64,000 nt of DNA from Flavobacterium tistrianum (GTDB lineage Bacteria; Bacteroidota; Bacteroidia; Flavobacteriales; Flavobacteriaceae), in contig NZ_QJRH01000059.1 of the NCBI RefSeq assembly GCF_003254545.1, positions 38,634 through 102,633 on the forward strand, written 5' to 3'. The notes beneath the pieces were generated by a model that worked only from the letters and a program-made list of their open reading frames with translations, was not told where the DNA came from and ran no database searches. Of this stretch, positions 61,985 through 64,000 are shown one piece after another. Positions within the stretch are counted from its first letter, which is position 1. Every line of letters begins with the position of its first letter. A program made the position numbers and the translations under genes.

Positions 61985-64000
61985 ATGAAAAACATTACTT
62001 TAATTAATTTGAATATTAAATGCGTTTATATTACGTTGCTTTTAATATTTATTACAAGTGGCTATTCTCAAAATACATATGATGGCAATTACTGCCCTGG
62101 CCCAGGTGCAGTTGGTGATGAATATGCGACTGGAACGGTTTATAGCACAGTATTATTAGCTAACCCTTCTTCAACATGTAACATCGGAACGATTCACGCT
62201 AAAGTTGATACCCAAAGTCAAGTTTTAAGATTAGGTATGGACATTGGTAATGGTGGTTCGGCACTTTTTAGATTGTACTTAGATACCGATAATAATTCAT
62301 CAACAGGATTAACTTCAGATTCATTTGGAGGAACCATTAGTGTGGCTGGTGCTGAGTATATCTTAGAAATTAATTCTAACGGAAATGGTTTTACTTTATA
62401 TACCGGAAATGGTAGTGTCAAAACTCAAACTAATGTTATCCCTCCAGGTCTTGCTGCTCAGGCAGGTAATGCCAATTGTAATTCTGGCGCTACATTTTTA
62501 GAGTTTAATGTTCCTTTTGGAAGCTTAGGAATTAACATTTGTGATCCCAATAATCCTGGCGTAATTAACGTTACAAAATTAGCTTCCGTTAGTGGTAACT
62601 CACCTAATTCAAGTCTATGTACTAATACTCCACTTACTTTTGGAATTCCACTAAAAGGAACAGTTGGACCAAACTCAACTATATGTTCGGGAGCTAGTGC
62701 TGCTTTAACCATAACAGGTCTCAATGCCGGTTCTACTGTAATTAAATGGCAATCATCTGTTGCTCCATTTTCAACTTGGGTAGATATTTCTGGCACTTCA
62801 GGTTTAACAGCTTACAATACAGGTAATTTAACAGTAACCACAAAATTCAGAGCAATATTCTCTAATTCAGGTTTATGCTCTGGAAGTAATATTGCGACAA
62901 GTGAAGCAACTGTAACGGTAAATACTCCAACAGCTTGCTCTATTACTGGTACTGATGGTCCGGTATGTTTATCTTCTTCTAATGTTTATGCGGCTCCAGC
63001 TGGTATGACGACCTATTTATGGTCTTTACCTCCTGCAACTGCGAATGGTGCTACAATCACATCAGCTACAAATTTACAAAACGTAACTGTTAAAGCTGGT
63101 TCTACTTGTAATACAACGTTTAAATTATTATTAACTACTACTTTAAATGGATGCAGTTCTACTTGTGAAAAAATAGTAACTGTTAACGACACAACGGCTC
63201 CAACTTGGACAACTGCCCCAACAGCTTTGAATGTAACTTTGCAATGTAGCGATGCGGCTGGATTGACAGCAGCACAAAATCAGGCTCCTGTTGCCACAGA
63301 CAATTGCGGAGGAACTGTAACCTATACAAAAGTGAGCGGAACTTTCGCTGCTGGAACCTGTGCCAATTCTGGAACTTACACCAACACATGGACTGCCAAA
63401 GACGCTTGCAATAATACTTCAACAGTTTTCACTCAGGTCATCACTATTCAGGACACAACTGCTCCAACTTGGACAACTGCTCCAACAGCCTTAAATGTGA
63501 CTTTGCAATGCAGCGATGCAGCAGGATTAACAGCAGCACAAAATCAAGCTCCAGTGGCTACAGACAATTGCGGCGGAACTGTAACCTATACAAAAGTGAG
63601 CGGAACTTTCGTCGCTGGAACTTGTGCAAACGCTGGAACTTACACCAACACTTGGACAGCTAAAGACGTCTGCAATAATACTTCAACAGTTTTCACTCAG
63701 GTGATCACTATTCAAGACACGACTGCTCCAACTTGGACAACTGCTCCTACAGCTTTGAATGTTACTTTGCAATGCAGTGATGCAGCAGGATTGACAGCAG
63801 CACAAAATCAAACTCCTGTTGCCACAGACAATTGCGGAGGAACTGTAACCTATACAAAAGTGAGCGGAACTTTCGTCGCTGGAACTTGTGCAAATTCTGG
63901 AACTTACACCAACACGTGGACCGCAAAAGATGTCTGCAATAATACTTCAACAGTTTTCACTCAGGTAATCACTATTCAAGACACGACTGCTCCAACTTGG
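61985..64000 (+). CDS. Large secreted repeat protein (HYR-like adhesin type), runs off the window
   Basis: Open from ATG 61985 to the window end: 672 codons with no stop. A signal peptide (ends G-Y-S-Q at about residue 29) precedes an N-terminal unique region of about 370 residues, Cys-, Gly- and Thr-rich and including strand-rich immunoglobulin-like parts. From residue 402 identical 88-residue repeats begin with D-T-T-A-P-T-W-T-T-A, each with two pairs of Cys. Such proteins in Flavobacterium are usually exported by the type IX system, via a C-terminal domain that lies beyond this window. Function: adhesion or gliding surface, by family analogy. Confidence 0.88.
   Translation, partial: MKNITLINLNIKCVYITLLLIFITSGYSQNTYDGNYCPGPGAVGDEYATGTVYSTVLLANPSSTCNIGTIHAKVDTQSQVLRLGMDIGNGGSALFRLYLDTDNNSSTGLTSDSFGGTISVAGAEYILEINSNGNGFTLYTGNGSVKTQTNVIPPGLAAQAGNANCNSGATFLEFNVPFGSLGINICDPNNPGVINVTKLASVSGNSPNSSLCTNTPLTFGIPLKGTVGPNSTICSGASAALTITGLNAGSTVIKWQSSVAPFSTWVDISGTSGLTAYNTGNLTVTTKFRAIFSNSGLCSGSNIATSEATVTVNTPTACSITGTDGPVCLSSSNVYAAPAGMTTYLWSLPPATANGATITSATNLQNVTVKAGSTCNTTFKLLLTTTLNGCSSTCEKIVTVNDTTAPTWTTAPTALNVTLQCSDAAGLTAAQNQAPVATDNCGGTVTYTKVSGTFAAGTCANSGTYTNTWTAKDACNNTSTVFTQVITIQDTTAPTWTTAPTALNVTLQCSDAAGLTAAQNQAPVATDNCGGTVTYTKVSGTFVAGTCANAGTYTNTWTAKDVCNNTSTVFTQVITIQDTTAPTWTTAPTALNVTLQCSDAAGLTAAQNQTPVATDNCGGTVTYTKVSGTFVAGTCANSGTYTNTWTAKDVCNNTSTVFTQVITIQDTTAPTW
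63188..64000 (+). repeat. 264-base in-frame tandem repeats inside the large repeat gene
   Basis: Copies start at 63188, 63452, 63716 and 63980 (the last is cut by the window end), exactly 264 bases (88 codons) apart. Copies differ by few bases, mostly synonymous, so the array has been homogenised or recently duplicated. Confidence 0.95.

Noticed and set aside
62218..63950. Minus-strand frames of 62 to 112 codons in the large repeat gene
   Set aside because: They recur with the 264-base period and are antisense shadows of the repeat protein.
63188..64000. CRISPR-like regular repeat
   Set aside because: The repeats are long, coding, in frame and without spacers.

Overview
The window comes from an AT-rich Bacteroidota genome, almost certainly Flavobacterium (F. 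johnsoniae-like). The grounds are gene content (DUF2490, DUF3822, OMP_b-brl_3-type barrel, fused alpha/beta 2-oxoacid dehydrogenase E1, HYR-like repeat adhesin), promoters of the Bacteroidota TTG / TAnnTTTG type with few Shine-Dalgarno sites, and families of intergenic inverted repeats. It is mostly ordinary chromosome, with a small accessory patch at about 49-53 kb. There are no tRNAs, rRNA operons, insertion sequences or CRISPR arrays; the one stable RNA recognised is RNase P RNA (minus strand, 48.26-48.60 kb).

Layout. 0-3.8 kb: a 5'-truncated helical-barrel protein, a small secreted basic protein, a DUF2071 protein and a very acidic protein. 3.9-10.7 kb (minus): a seven-gene efflux operon tetR-tolC-hlyD-ABC-ABC-permease-permease, with a perfect 40-bp palindrome over the tetR promoter. 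10.9-24.9 kb: DUF2490, YheT-like hydrolase, orphan histidine kinase, SIMPL protein, rhomboid, lipid acyltransferase, an inserted-looking beta-propeller gene between two near-identical terminators, glmM, acpH-like gene, gamma-glutamyltransferase, ClC channel, and a Fic gene broken by two frameshifts. 25-38.6 kb: uvrA, LOG protein, an M1-like pseudopeptidase fused to a barrel, 2-oxoacid dehydrogenase E1, kdsB, a PQQ-type propeller and ygiD. 38.7-48.2 kb: RecD-like helicase, DUF3822-rsmD, an outer-membrane barrel divergent from a two-component system with an 11-bp-phased triple direct repeat between them, and a dicarboxylate symporter.

48.2-61.2 kb: rnpB, BON/LysM proteins, an OGG-fold-like gene with a ParD-like remnant, NIPSNAP and NTR/TIMP-like proteins, dnaX with an in-phase A AAA AAG slippery site, a four-gene minus cluster (TMEM175, Crp/Fnr, saccharopine-dehydrogenase-like, NAD(P)H oxidoreductase), and the polyphosphate operon sixA-ppk1-ppx. 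61.98 kb to the end: the 5' part of a giant secreted repeat protein with exact 264-bp repeats, running off the window.

The best leads are the GTTAAT triple repeat beside the two-component system, the dnaX reading-frame arrangement, the peptidase-barrel fusion whose HExxH reads FEIQF, the propeller gene between duplicated terminators, the palindrome shared between rnpB and an intergenic repeat, and the homogenised 264-bp repeats. No wholly new multi-gene system could be shown from sequence alone. Coordinates of starts were moved from the longest reading frame wherever a promoter, signal peptide or better ATG indicated it.
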